A DNA stretch of 64,000 bases from Rhizopus arrhizus (Eukaryota; Mucoromycota; Mucoromycetes; Mucorales; Rhizopodaceae), in NCBI GenBank assembly GCA_024220505.1, contig JAKZZE010000006.1, positions 1,860,001-1,924,000 on the forward strand, written 5' to 3'. The notes beneath the pieces were generated by a model. That model worked only from the letters and a program-made list of their open reading frames with translations. It was not told the DNA's origin and did no database searches. The position numbers and the translations under genes are program-made. Below, one piece after another: positions 25,308 through 38,700 of the stretch (position 1 is the stretch's first letter; each line of letters starts with the position of its first letter).

Positions 25308-26421
25308 CTATTCTTCTTTAGAAACAGCATCTATCTTTCTTAATTTGACAAGAAAGGCTGTGTGCCCCTTGACATCAAAATTAATAGGTCTACAAATCCA
25401 TGCTTTGGCATTAGCCGGCGTAAATTGTTTTTCATCTTCTTTGAGTCTACTTCTGATCTGTGTCGATCTCACTTCCCATTCCTTCCAATCCACCTCCAAG
25501 CAATCCTCCATCATCAACGGCAAATCTTCAATAAATTGTCCCAAGGCAAGTACCTGTGTCATGTTGGGTAGATAACATACGATAAAGCGATCATTTCGAA
25601 GAAAGGGCAACAATTTCGGGATTTGTTCACTTGGCTCTGGCATGTCTAAAGCGATCCCATCATACTCTGAAGGGTTTAATTCCATCAGCGCGTCACCGAC
25701 TGAGCCTACATGAAAGTTGACTGTGGACGCATATCGGCCACGAGAGAATCTTTGGACATGTCTTTGTGCCGTTCGAGAGTGTTCGCTTTTCAGATCAAAC
25801 GTGTCTACTTTTCCATCACTGCCTGCTACTGCTCTAGCCAGATGCAACGTGAGTGATCCGTTACCGGTGCCGGCCTCTAACACTTTATGGCCAGGTTCAA
25901 GGTCCAACAGTTGTACCTAAAAGGTTTGGATCGTATCAGTTCAAATCATCTCTCTTTCTCTCTTTTTTTTCTTTTTCTTCACCAACAATACTGCATGCAT
26001 CTTTTGGATAAATTGGGGTACATTGTCGAGGTACGTTGACTACATATCTAAAAATACCTGTTAAAAAGGGATCATGTCCTTTCTTTTTGTACATACTCGC
26101 CCAAAGTTGGAAAATGAGCCATATAGACAGCACTATCTAAAAAAAAATATAAGTCTCTGTTGACGCCATGCAACGTAGTATATTAATAATACCATTATTG
26201 ATCTTGATTAGCGACCTTGGTTTTTTTCCAATAATACAATCATGACTGATCACACCTTCTTTTGTTCCTCTTTGACCACCTGAACAAAGAGGTCCAGCAA
26301 AGATCTTTTTGTTTGATCTCACTTGACGCAGCATACAAAAGTCTCCTTCTTGAAAAGTTGTAAAGTATCGCATGGTTTGAAAGGCTTGAAGCCATGACTT
26401 TTTACGATGAATTGCCAACAT
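25308..26421 (-). CDS. Trm61-type tRNA (adenine-58-N1) methyltransferase, probably mitochondrial
   Basis: SAM-dependent RNA methyltransferase. Four exons: 26421-26193, 26136-26097, 26047-25987 and 25916-25308, giving 312 aa. Visible features are the family block PRQCTPIYPKDACSI, then SAM motif I VLEAGTGNG (residues 122-130), then DGIALDMPEP, which matches the catalytic DxP region. The N-terminus (MLAIHRKKSWLQAFQ) is basic and lacks early acids, so a mitochondrial presequence is plausible, as in TRMT61B. The third intron uses a non-consensus GTTGGT donor (25986), chosen because it gives the conserved SIVQLLDLEPGHKV join. An in-frame ATG at 26487 would lengthen the protein by 22 aa but lies near the divergent neighbour. 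It shares a 149-bp promoter with the leucine carboxyl methyltransferase gene. Confidence 0.85.
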
Positions 26422-26570
26422 TGTAGATTTCGAAACAAAAAAAAAAAGAGAGAAATCTATCAAATTTAAAGTGGCTTTGTTGGCCAAGTGTGTGTAAGAA
26501 CGAAAAAAAAGGGGGGACTGGAAACATTGTAGGTTGATATCTTTCCTTTTTTTTTTTTTCTTTTTCAGTC

Positions 26571-27749
26571 ATGAATTTTTTAAATGAGCCCATTGATTCC
26601 AGTGATGATGTCGTTAGAGGAACAAACGACGATGCAACCATAAGCAGACAGTAATTGATACACTTGTCATGTTCTGTCCCTACTAACGAAAACAGGTCAG
26701 CAGCGGCTCTTCAATATTTGCAGGATCCTTTTGTTCGATATTTTGTAAAGAGACCCATCAGGCGTTCACCCATCATAAATAGAGGTAACAGTCTACATTC
26801 CACTCACAGACTTTCTCTCAATTTCAGTTTAAAGGTACCTTTATTCGTAATCATGCACTCGATTCCATCCTGTGTCAATTTTTAAGTATTCCTGGACCAA
26901 AAAAACAAATTGTCTCGCTAGGAGCCGGTTATGATACCCGATACTTTACTCTAAAAGTAAGTCTCGGCAACATCCACATTATCTCACTCAGCTTGAATAC
27001 ACGTAGGCAGGCATTTTGGGTGACAAACTAGCAGACAATTTATCTTGCTATTTTGAAATCGATTTTGACGAAGTAACCACTAAAAAGGCAATGATCATCA
27101 AAAGACAAGCAGAGCTATCCAAACATCTTTTGGACATAAAGATTGAACGAGGCGGTATGGATCTAAAGAGTCAAGATTATTGTCTGTTGGGTGGTGACTT
27201 AAGACACTGGCCTGAGGTATCCAATCAGCTGATCCGTGCTGGCTTTGATTCCAAGTAGACTTCTTTTTCAAAAAAAAAAAAATACAATGAAAACTTACGC
27301 GTATCTTTAGTGCACCTACTTTGTTTCTTTCTGAATGTGTCTTTATCTATCTAAGCTCACAAGATTCAGATACAATCTTACAGTGGATTACAGACCATAC
27401 AGCCAACACTATGTTTGCACTCTATGAACAGATTCGACCTGACGACCCGTTTGGAAAGATGATGCTCAAGAATTTAAAAGGTCGAAATATAGATCTAAAA
27501 GGAATCCATGCTTTCCCTGATCTGGATCATCAACGAGCGAGGTTCAAAGGATGGCAACATGCGGAAGCAGTGGATATCAATACGGTCCATGACAAATGTT
27601 TGAGTAGAGAAGAGCTGGCTAGGATTACAAAGCTGGAAATGTTGGATGAGTTGGAAGAGTGGCATATGCTTTCGGCACATTACTGTATTGCTTGGGCATA
27701 TAAAACAAAAGATTTTGAACAGCAGTTTTCTAAAGTGATGTTGAAATAA
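26571..27749 (+). CDS. PPM1: Leucine carboxyl methyltransferase 1 (PP2A C-subunit methylation)
   Basis: Methylates the C-terminal leucine of PP2A catalytic subunits, which controls assembly with regulatory B subunits. Five exons: 26571-26650, 26696-26784, 26835-26956, 27007-27254 and 27311-27749, giving 325 aa, the usual LCMT1/Ppm1 size. Family marks are VVRGTNDDAT near the N-terminus, SAM-binding IVSLGAGYDTRYF (about 82-94), acidic FEIDF, and FLSECVFIYL around E188. Introns are 45-56 nt; two acceptors (TTTAAAG at 26834, CTTTAG at 27310) were chosen by frame. The gene is divergent from the Trm61 homologue and shares the chromosomal neighbourhood of a PP2A B56 subunit. Confidence 0.93.
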
Positions 27750-28664
27750 TAAAGGAATGTTTATAAAAAAAAAATAACCTTTTAGAAACTTTGATCACTT
27801 CTTTATAAAAACATAACGCCACTTCTTTGACACAAATATTATTTTTAGAGTACGCTGATGTTGATACAATAGGCTATAGAATTAAGAATACATTTGCTGA
27901 ATAGGGCTTTTATTCTGATAGCTGTATGAAAGGATCAGATAGGAAAAACACTGACTAGTCATGTATTTCCATTTCCCAATCCAACCCTTTGCTCATAATA
28001 TATTCTTTTACATAAATCATGCTATTCTAGTAGTCTCTATCAAAAGAATAAAATGGTCCTTTTTTTTATTAGATGGGTTGTGATAAGGCTCAGGTGTTGG
28101 TATTTTCTAGATGGCTCATACACAGCAACCCTTTAAGGGTTTAAGTTGAAATTTATGAGAGTCATAGGAACCTTTACTCTTTATATAAAACGATTGTGCT
28201 ATTGTTGGTAGAGGAAAGGGAGTTATATGTCAAATCGACAGCCAATTTTTGCAAGTGAAACCCCTCTGAGAGATTAAGGTCTATTCTGACGCGTAAAAAT
28301 CAATAATTATTAATTTAGCAAATGATAAATATAAAAATAACGTGTGTTTCTAACCCTAATTGGTCAGACAATTGTTGCGCAACAAAATCTTGGCCCTTTA
28401 TATAAAACGATGTGAATAAAAGGATGGTTTGCTTTAATTCCTATCGTTATTGATCACATTGCATTTAAACATTTGGAGCTCTTCAATACACAAACAATGC
28501 CCAAAGAAGAAAATTGCATGATAATGTTTTAAGCATGTTACACATACAGCAATACAATACAGATGGTTTAAGCCAATCAAAGCAAGCAATATAAAATTCA
28601 ATAATAAACAAATAAAGAGAGAAATTTCTCTTTTTCTATTTTGTTTGTATAAGAAAAGCTTAAA
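27750..28664. other. Intergenic region, nothing recognised
   Basis: About 0.9 kb between genes on the same strand. It probably holds the 3' untranslated region of the leucine carboxyl methyltransferase gene and the promoter of the PX-domain gene. No coding or RNA gene signal was seen. Confidence 0.5.
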
Positions 28665-29751
28665 ATGTCGAATTACCAAACAAGGATTAGTGAATTACTA
28701 GAACATTGTCAAAATGAATGGGTCAAGTTAGAATCAATTTCAGCAACAAGTCAAACCAGTAGAGAGCTAAAGGAAGTTATTAAGCAACTAGTTCAACTTT
28801 TAGACAACTTGGATGAATCACAAATACAGCAAGCAGAAATGCTCATGGCAGACGCAAGGAAAAAGTTAAGTGCGTCAAAAGGTAGTTTAGGCTTGGCAAT
28901 GTACTATTCTTATTAACGAGAAAAAGGGTTTAGTGATAACCATAGTCAAACCAACCACAAGTCAATCTTCACCTTTAATATCAGTTAAACCTTTATCATT
29001 GTCACCAAAAAGATTACAGAGAATGAAATGATAATAGAAGAAGAGGAAGAGGAAGAGGAGATAAAAGACAAGAAAGAGATAAAAGGAAATACAGAACAGA
29101 ATATGAGTCGACCATTTGGAAGAAGATCCGTTATAGTAAAGATAACAAATGGTGCATAAATTTGAACTTGTTTTCATAAATATTCCGTTTAGGTAGAAGC
29201 GAATAACATGATCGAAACCAACAGCAGCAGTAGCAATAACAACAAAAAAAGTCTATTTCCATTATTAAAAGGACTTCGACCGTCTCAATCCATGCCGGTT
29301 AAAAAAAGAAGTGAAGAAGTAGCACATATCAACTTTTATAAAAACGATGAAAATTTTGTATTTGCAACTGATGCGACCGTTGATCACCCATTACGTATTG
29401 GCGTAGGCTATGGAAGTTATATATGTTATAGCTGTACTATATTCAGTGACAAGGTACCGTAGCCAGACATCAATGTGTATATATGCGTCTCATAACTCTG
29501 TTTTGTAGGGAACACCGATCACTGTCCGTAAAAGATATTCAGATTTTGTAGAACTCCGGGAAGAGTTGATCAAGAACTATAATTATTTAAGAAAAAGTAT
29601 ACCAAAATTGCCACCTAAAAAAGTGGTTGGAAAATTTACACCTGCTTTTGTTGAACAGCGTCGTCGAGAATTAGAATACTTTTTCAAATATATCGTATTA
29701 CATCCTACTTTAGGTGCAAGTCCAATCGTTAGACGCTGGATCACTCCTTAA
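28665..29751 (+). CDS. PX-domain protein (Ypt35-like), middle exon uncertain
   Basis: The PX domain binds phosphoinositides, so this is probably an endosomal or vacuolar membrane protein. Clear parts are 28665-28881 (72 aa, predicted coiled coil), 29193-29453 and 29509-29751. The last two encode the PX domain, including TPITVRKRYSDFVELREEL, IPKLPPKKVVGKF and the tail LEYFFKYIVLHPTLGASP. This resembles yeast Ypt35. Between them, two open frames meet: a Ser/Pro-rich frame from 28934 and a Glu-rich frame ending at a GTAAAG donor (29136). They differ by one frame around the A5 run at 29007-29011. One extra A would join them in frame; alternatively an unrecognised intron or exon skip is used. The gene is therefore either mis-sequenced, recently frameshifted or spliced in a way I could not fix. 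Confidence 0.72.
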
Positions 29752-29831
29752 TTTTGATTGGTTAGAATGTTTGAGAAATAAGTATAAAAAATCTTTTTTT
29801 TTTTTTTTTCTGTATTTTATTATAAATAAAA

Positions 29832-30959
29832 ATGAGTTCGATGGATCTTGACCGTTCACTGGATGACCTCATAAAACAAAAAAAGAATAAGCCTAAAAGA
29901 AACTTACCAGAAAGAAAACAAAAACAAAACAAGAACTTGAGCATTCATACAAAAGCAAAAATCAAAAAAACAACAACATTGAATACTGGTAAAAGTAACA
30001 TAATCTCTCGTTTGGTAGGTGAAACAATTTATTTTATTTATTTCATTCTAGACTAACTTGTCTAAAAAGTCCATTAACAGCAATACATCAACATCATTAT
30101 TCTCAAAGTCCTTTACCACAGCAAACTCCAACAAAGCTGACCCTTCTCAAATCATCATCACAAAGGCTATTCCACCTCAATCACTTAAAAACAGAATAGG
30201 ATCTCAAAAAGAAACAACAATCAGCAGAGGCAAAATCTCAAATGTCTTGAGTAGTCGATTGGGTCCAAGACACAATATTCCTACAACACCTACAGTGATC
30301 ACAGCAACAAAAAGTACACGTACTGCTGCTACTTTTGATAGACCAGTGGCAGAAAAAGGATCGAGTCTCTCTATTCGTGGAAGGTCTCATGCAACGTCAT
30401 CCCCTTCTGGTTTGTCCATCAAGGGTGAATCTGGACCTACTACAGTGTTGATTGCAGGATTGGATCGTGGAACAAACTCGGAAGATGTTAGGGTAAATAG
30501 GATGATGACGATGGTATGGATGTAAAATTAATTGTTGTGGCAGTTGGTTTGTGAGGATTTTGGTAATGTTTTGAAATGTGAAGTATTAAGAAATCGTATG
30601 GGTGACTCGTTTGGAGAGGCTGAAGTAGAATTTAGTTCAAAAATTGCAGCATTGGATTGTATAGCTAAACTTGATAATGTGAAGGCAGATGGTAAAAGCA
30701 TAATAATATCCTTAATGTGTATGAATAGACATATAACAATATTTAGGTCAATATCTGCGTGTTATATTGAGAGAGAATAAACCACCACGTAGTTATTCTG
30801 CAACTCAAATTAGCTCCATCATTTCAACTCCATCCACAACGTAAGTCCTGTTTTTTTTTTTAAAAAAAAAAAAACCTGCATTTTTACTCTGTTTGTAATA
30901 GATCCTCTGGTAAGATGTATTCGGATCAACCATCAAGATACGGTGCAACCCGTCGTTAA
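29832..30959 (+). CDS. Yra1/ALY-like mRNA export adaptor with RRM
   Basis: Likely links spliced mRNA to the UAP56/Sub2 helicase and the export receptor. Five exons: 29832-30014, 30052-30492, 30544-30691, 30747-30840 and 30902-30959, giving 307 aa. The N-terminus has a UAP56-binding motif (MDLDRSLDDLIKQKK, residues 4-18), the hallmark of ALYREF/Yra1. A basic, Ser/Thr-rich linker follows. The single RRM begins at about residue 192 (TTVLIAGL) and runs to about 270 (QYLRVILREN). The RNP motifs are weak, as in other REF proteins. The tail ends SRYGATRR. Intron 1 is only 37 nt. Convergent with histone H4, 133 bp between the stop codons. Confidence 0.85.
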
Positions 30960-31092
30960 AGAAAAGCTAATGAATATACTACATTTTTGACATTGAATCA
31001 GAATAATAAAAATAGAGAATAGCCATAGCAACTCGTGAATGAAAAAATTATATTCAGTCATTATAATGGTTTTTATTTCAAAAGTAAGCAGC

Positions 31093-32225
<1,133 letters not shown>

Positions 32226-32310
32226 ATAATACCCACATTCAGTACATCACAGCACCGTATAATGGACTAAGATAACACTTTACAGTGATTACACTGCCAA
32301 TTTGAGGATT

Positions 32311-35300
32311 TTTTTTTTTTGTAAATAAATAGTTCATTTTATTTATAAAATATAATAGGAGTCACACGTCTGAGAGTGGTGCGAACCAAAAGAAACAAAA
32401 TATAAACGATTGAATATGCTAGTCAAGATTGATTCTGCCCCTTTTAATAATAGTAAACTGCGACGTAGCACTAGTGGCCAGTTTATCATTGAAAGGAAGT
32501 CCGTTAACAGTAAAATCCCAATAGGCACGTCAGATAACGGAGAGCACATCGTAGCTGAGGATTTAGAGATCAGTGTTGTCAAGAAGAGAAAATTGCTGAA
32601 AAAACCAGAGGATTAAGCGCATATCGTCTTGAGTGAAAGTGAGGTGTGGATTAAAAAAATTGAAAACATCTATCCATACTCTCCATTTCTAAGGACAGCG
32701 CACACAAAGAGCTGTTGTAAGTCTTCCATATTGGCAGAACAGAATTGACACTGAAGATGTCAGACTGTTGTCAAAGCTTGAGGGAAGTGATTGACTGTAT
32801 AGTTTATGGTGGAATAGGTGATACCACAAAGTCCGGCTTTTCAGGCGAAACTGGCATTTTCCAAAAAACATACCATTTGAATGTTGGTATTTGTGGCATT
32901 GCCAATTGCGGTAGAAATCGCTGTATTAGAGACAATCGAAGTTGTTTAGGCTTGTAGTGAATCCATTGAGGCTGCGAGCAGAAGGCATTAATGAATGCTG
33001 TATCATCTATTTCACCACATGGTTGATTTTGATTCAATGTATGAGGCCAGATAAGCTGATTTAGCTTGATGATACGGTTGTGAACATCTCGACGTAGCTT
33101 GGAGACCAGAAAAGGGGAGGAAGGCTGATCAAATGGCAATAAAGGAAGTGCACATCCAAAGTGGTGATCATAAGTAAAAAATTGAGATATCCTGAGTTTT
33201 TTGTGCCGTGATTAAGTGATCCAAAAACCAGCAGGAATCACAGCGAATGTAGCAGACATAAGCAAGTAAAGAGGTATGGCAGGGGTGCACTTTACCTACT
33301 GTGTATTTGCATATCCAAAATAACCAACAGTCTCGTATAGATTTTGCATAAAGTTATTAGCGTGAGAAGAAGGATGGGGTCACAAAAGAGGGAAAAAAAG
33401 AGCCAGTCTTGTCCTTGTGTTTCCTGAACGGAATCGACGTATGTGATCTAGCAATATAGGCTGACTACAAGACTGAGAGAGATTGTCTTCCAGGAGTTGA
33501 CAAAGTCAGCGTATCTGTAAGTTGTGTCGTTGGATTTATGGATCTATAGACCTAATCCACCCAAATTTGGATCGAAACATAGCTGTGTGTACTTAATCTT
33601 AGGTTTGCAATTATGCCAGACAAAATGATAAACCACGAAATTGAGTTGTCGAAAGAAGGTAGCCGGTAGATTAACCACCCGCAGAACATACCATGATTTA
33701 GAAAGCATTAATGTGTCCATGATGGCAACACGTCCTTTGATAGAAAGCCTACGTTGAGAGTAGATAGCACACTGAGATTTCACTATCTGTAGTAACTATT
33801 GTTCTCGATAACGATGTTAGTGTAGAGACTGGATCAAAAGATAGCCAAGGTATTGAAGTGGACCAGGTAAAGAATGATTGTATCATTGAGAAATACCTTG
33901 TGCTAATAGAAAATTAATCCACTCTGAATAGGAACGTCCATCCAAGGAAAATGCTTCAGTCGTATAAATATTAAGCTTAGCATTGGATACAGACCCAAAG
34001 TGGTCTAAATGGTGGCATAGGCGAAGTAGTCGTCAATAGAGTGTAGCAGTGCATACATATCATCCGAATAAGCGAGTGCCTTTAAGAAGGAAGTAAGAGA
34101 TTTGATGTGGGAATAGCCGGATTACTTACAGATTGGAATTGGAAAACTTGAAAGGAAGAATCTTGGATATGCCCATTAATATTGATTCTCACCGCATTTC
34201 CAAAGAAAAAGATTCCCAAGAGAATGAATCAAAGAGGACGGAAAATCAAAGGCCAACCTTGTTTGACGCAAGTACAAAGGGTGGATACGGTCATAGGCCT
34301 TTTCTTGATCTAATAAGAGACCAGCCTCAGGTCGTTATTGAACATGAGCTTGTTCCATGAGTATATTGAGTATCATGCTATTTTCGGCTATAAAGTGACC
34401 ACCAAGAAAATCAGTTTGGTAACGATTAATAATTGTATACATAATGTATCTCATTCGTTGATAGAATTCTTAGTAGATTGCTTGACTAACCTTTCATGAG
34501 TTGTGTACGAGAGGATACAGTCAATCCAGATGTAGGGTCTTGTAAACAGCTTATGGACTGTTCTACGGTTCGTACACGGTGAATCTGCTTGAGATAACCG
34601 GCAGATTTCTCTCTGTGTTCTCTCCAACGTATTCTCGCCTTTAATACTGCAATATCCACCAGCTCTTGTTAAAGAGATTCAATTTGTTGGTCCATAGCAG
34701 GAAGGCACTGTAGCTAGATGGCTATAGGTGGTTAGCTTTGTAGGAAAGCATTGAGCTTGCGTTGTAAGGTCTTGATTGACTTTTTACATCAGTTGGTATA
34801 ACCAATGGCATGGTGTTTAGTAAATAGTCATATCTCGGATTTGACGCAGTCCCATTGTTCTTGTATCGTCATCTGACTAGGCAAAGAAGATGCGATATAC
34901 GTAAGTCGTTGCTTTAGTTGTACACGATACGCTTTCTGTTGAGTCAAAATTGGATTGGTATGCCAGAGCCCAAAACCAGAGGGTGTTTGGCCAAGGTTAA
35001 TCGAAAGAGAGAGCAATTGATGACCAGTCTATGAAGAATATAATCAGTGTATGTCGGCAGACCTAAGCATTAGGCGCATCTGGTTACTAATGAAGATGTG
35101 ATCAATTATAGAATAGATCCCATCATTGCGTCTAAAATTTGGGATATTACTATTGCCATCACTATGAATCACGTTATAAAAGGATCCTTTTAAACATGAT
35201 ACCCATATTAGGGGTGTTTGAGCCGACAGATGAGGTTGATGATAAGAATAATTGAAGTCGCCAAGGATAATGATCCGCTGTGGCTCAATATCAGATACAG

Positions 35301-35716
35301 AATTGAGAGCATCTAACACAGAATCAAAAAACTCTCTTCTGTCCTTAGAAGCTGGAGCATAAACCACTAATGCATGGAAAGGAGCATAAAAGTTCTGTGG
35401 ATGACTGATTTTGGAAAGAATAATGCGTGGGTTTGATGGAATCAGGTTGTCTGACAGTTGATAGTTGGAAGAAAAGGAAAGCAAGCCACAATGGCGAGTC
35501 CATAGGGACTGATATGCTTAAAATTGTACATTTATGAAGTTTACATGGTCTACGGTGGTGTGTGTTTCTTGAATGGCCATTATGCTGAAATTTAGAGAGC
35601 GTAGATAACGTATAAAATTGGATTATTTTTGGGTATCATGGGCCTTCACCAAACTGTTACACTTCAATGAAGAAATGGTGGATGATAGTTCTTTCGATCT
35701 ATTATCCATTATTGAT
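32311..35716 (-). mobile_element. Decayed LINE (non-LTR retrotransposon)
   Basis: On the minus strand, fragments of one ORF2 appear in order, broken by stops and frameshifts. AP-type endonuclease: IMAIQETHTT near 35590 and IIILGDFNYS near 35260. Reverse transcriptase: LLLDQEKAYDRIHPLYL near 34310, and the catalytic YxDD box as AYSDDMYALLHS near 34070. Then SIKGRVAIMDTLMLSKSWY and NLGGLGL (33544-33783), typical of the region after the RT, and a C-terminal KWRVWIDVFNFF near 32650. A run of A (seen as T at 32311-32320) may be its poly-A tail. It has inserted just downstream of H3 and is not functional as it stands. Confidence 0.8.
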
Positions 35717-38700
35717 TAGAATGAGTTGGTGTACAATCAGTGCTGAATACTGTAGTGCCGTGCTGCTGGTCAGCAGGAATGCATTCTAGTGTTGGTGATC
35801 TAGAATTGCTGATAATGTAATGCCGGAAGTTATATCCTGAGAGGCAGTCAGCAAGGATTCTTCTATTGATAGCTTGTTGATTGATCTGAGAAGAGTTATC
35901 AATTTCTTGATCTACAGGAGTTGATTCTCTAGATTCGTGAATATTTTCCATCTCCAAACTGCTGGTGTCCATATAAACGTCATCTTGAGAATTGACATTA
36001 GAAGGGAAGTGAGCAGCTAGAGTGGATCAAAATATTCCATAAATTTATGTTCGCTTTTATTTCTTTTGATGTAGCACCATGAAATTTCTGTTGAATCATT
36101 TTAAATGTAAAATATAGTAAAATTTACATGTAGACTACCATTGTGTAAACTTCAAACTCAGAAACTGAGTTAGGATTTATGAGACGAATATTCAAGCTTG
36201 GTCTATTTGTGAGGCATTTTGACTATCAATATCTAGTTGATCTGCCCTTTTCAGCAAGAACAGCTGGAATTCTTTCTGGCATACTATCAGCGCACTTTAA
36301 GTATTGGACTTTTGTAAACGAATTCTATTCATTTTTCACTCGCCATCACAGTTCATGCATGCTTTTTGCTCTATTTTTGTAGCCTTTGTTGTACAATGGT
36401 TAAGGTAATTTAGGAAAAGGTAAAAATAAAGATTAAGAAACAAAGTACTTTTTGAGACTGACATTTATTTTAGTTCAAGTTAAAAGTAAAAAGTTATTCT
36501 AATTGAAGGCAGGTATTTATGTCTTATTGAGTGAGTGGCTTGATATCTTCTATTGTAAACGTTCTTCTAATCTTCAGGCACTTTAGCAAGTGTCATCAAA
36601 AATTATGGCTATGAAAAATTTTCATTTGTTCTTTTGCATCTCTGTCATAGATTATCTTTTATTCTAGGAATTCCTCGCTGATTTGAATAACGTTATTTGA
36701 CATGTTATTTCAATCATGTACAGCTGAAGATGTAACCATCTTTTGGGAATGAATAAAAATGTCGAAAATCTGCAATAGTGACTAATAAATAATAATTTAA
36801 ACTAGTTTTGTTTTCTTCAGAGTTGTATTTTTCTAGTTATGAACTATTGCAAAAGCGGGTTAACCGGCCCATCAGTTGCTGATATTGTTGCGTTATCCAC
36901 TATTCGCTTAGATTCTTGCTTGTAACTAATAATTTAGGGTTTAGTTTGGAGTTACCTGGATAGACACTAAAGCGTGTAGTTAAGGCTACCTTCTACACAC
37001 GCCTTTTTTTTTGGGATCAGATGGTTTATTGCCTTCCCGAGATTGATCTTGTTAATCAAATTTGTAAAGACTTCGAGAACTGAAAGAAGCGTACTGTCAT
37101 AGCAAATTTATGAGCTTTTTTTAACCAAATAAAGCGTTACTATAAATAATTGTCTTTAAATGATTTTTGAATTGCGTTACTATGAGACAGATTGTTTCAC
37201 ACACAATTATCTATCTCTTTGATTGTTTATTGTGCTTTACCAAAATAGAGTTTAGATACTAAATAAGAGGAAATATACTTATACAAGCAAGATGGTTATT
37301 TTTTTATATGATTTAAATAATAACAATAGAGCAATATTGTTAGAGCCTGCGCTGCAGACAAAAATAAGGTATGGATATATACTATTTTTAGTCAGTAAGT
37401 GCAAAGCATCATTTATATTTATATATATAATGTATAGCTTGAATGTAAAATATTAAACATTTCATACATGTTTACTTAAAATATTAAAAGAAAATAAGGA
37501 AATAGTAGGTCTTTAAATCATGTAAAATTCATGCAGAATAGTGTTGTACAAGACAGAAGTAAAAATTGCATTAGCTTTATCATAAAAATTCGTATTTTAC
37601 AGCAATAAAATCACCCCTAAAAGAATATTGATAAGTGTGAAATTGAATGATTTACTATGGTTATTTAATAGGTAGAGAGCCTTCATTCTTTTTTACATTA
37701 ACTTCTGTATGAATAAACAATTCTTGGATTATTTTTAAAAAGAAAATAAAAGTTGTGGTAATTCATCGAAAAGGTAAAGGAAATTAAAAAAAAAAAAAAA
37801 AAAAACTTGTTAAGCATTAATGTAGCTCTATTAAATGATTCCTCTTCTCTAAAACTGATAATTTAAGCACTTTATGTTCTTTTATCAAGTAAGGGATATT
37901 CTTTTTGCTAAACCTCCTTATACGTTTTGAAAAACATGATGATATGTTTAACTCTTTATCTACATTTTTTCTCAACGAATTCTAAATATTGATTTGTTCT
38001 CTTAAAACTTATTAAGTCTTCATGTTAAAAATCGAAGTGTTTTGTTCAGTACATCTGGTCCCTATAGTCTTTTATGATCATAATTAATATTCTGAAGATA
38101 TGCTACATCTTCTGCTTAGTTGGTTGTCACATCTTTGGCTATATTAATGTTATTTTCAATATCTCATTAGATTTCAATAGTTATGAAATTCATGTAATGA
38201 CCTCATAATAAGACACTACTTTTTCATTACACCGGTGTCTTATTATCAAACCTCTTAAGGCAGATTACTTTGTATCTATCTTGCTTTTAGCTAAAAAGTG
38301 TTGTTTTATGACATAGTCTTCCTAATTTTTGTTAGTCTTTTCCTCTTTCTAACAACTCTTTACTCTCTTAATCCAGGACATATGGTCCTTTTAGAGCTAT
38401 TTCTGTATTTATTAATTTATTTTGTCTGAATGGTCCTTTTGGTAAAAATCTTGATGTTAGAGTTCTCTTCTTTTGGAAACCACTTTTATATCCTTATTGT
38501 CTTCGCTTTTTTTTTTTTTTTTTTTTTTTTTTTCCTTTATTATGAATCTTTAATTTGCGCTAATGATATGGTAAAACTTGTAAACTACAAGAAAGAGTGT
38601 GAGCTCAGATAATGCTAATGCTTGCTCTATCTATTATAGTATTTTGGAAACAGCCTACTAACATTTGAGGTCATGATGGATAAAGTAGTATACCCGACCA

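Noticed and set aside
28882..29016. Single 134-nt intron skipping the Ser/Pro-rich frame in the PX gene
   Set aside because: It restores frame (acceptor GATTACAG) but removes a protein-like segment that follows a good 52-nt intron; left open as an alternative.
36850..37010. Possible structured RNA (GC-richer patch in AT-rich DNA)
   Set aside because: I could not fold it into a tRNA or 5S rRNA or find A/B-box promoters.
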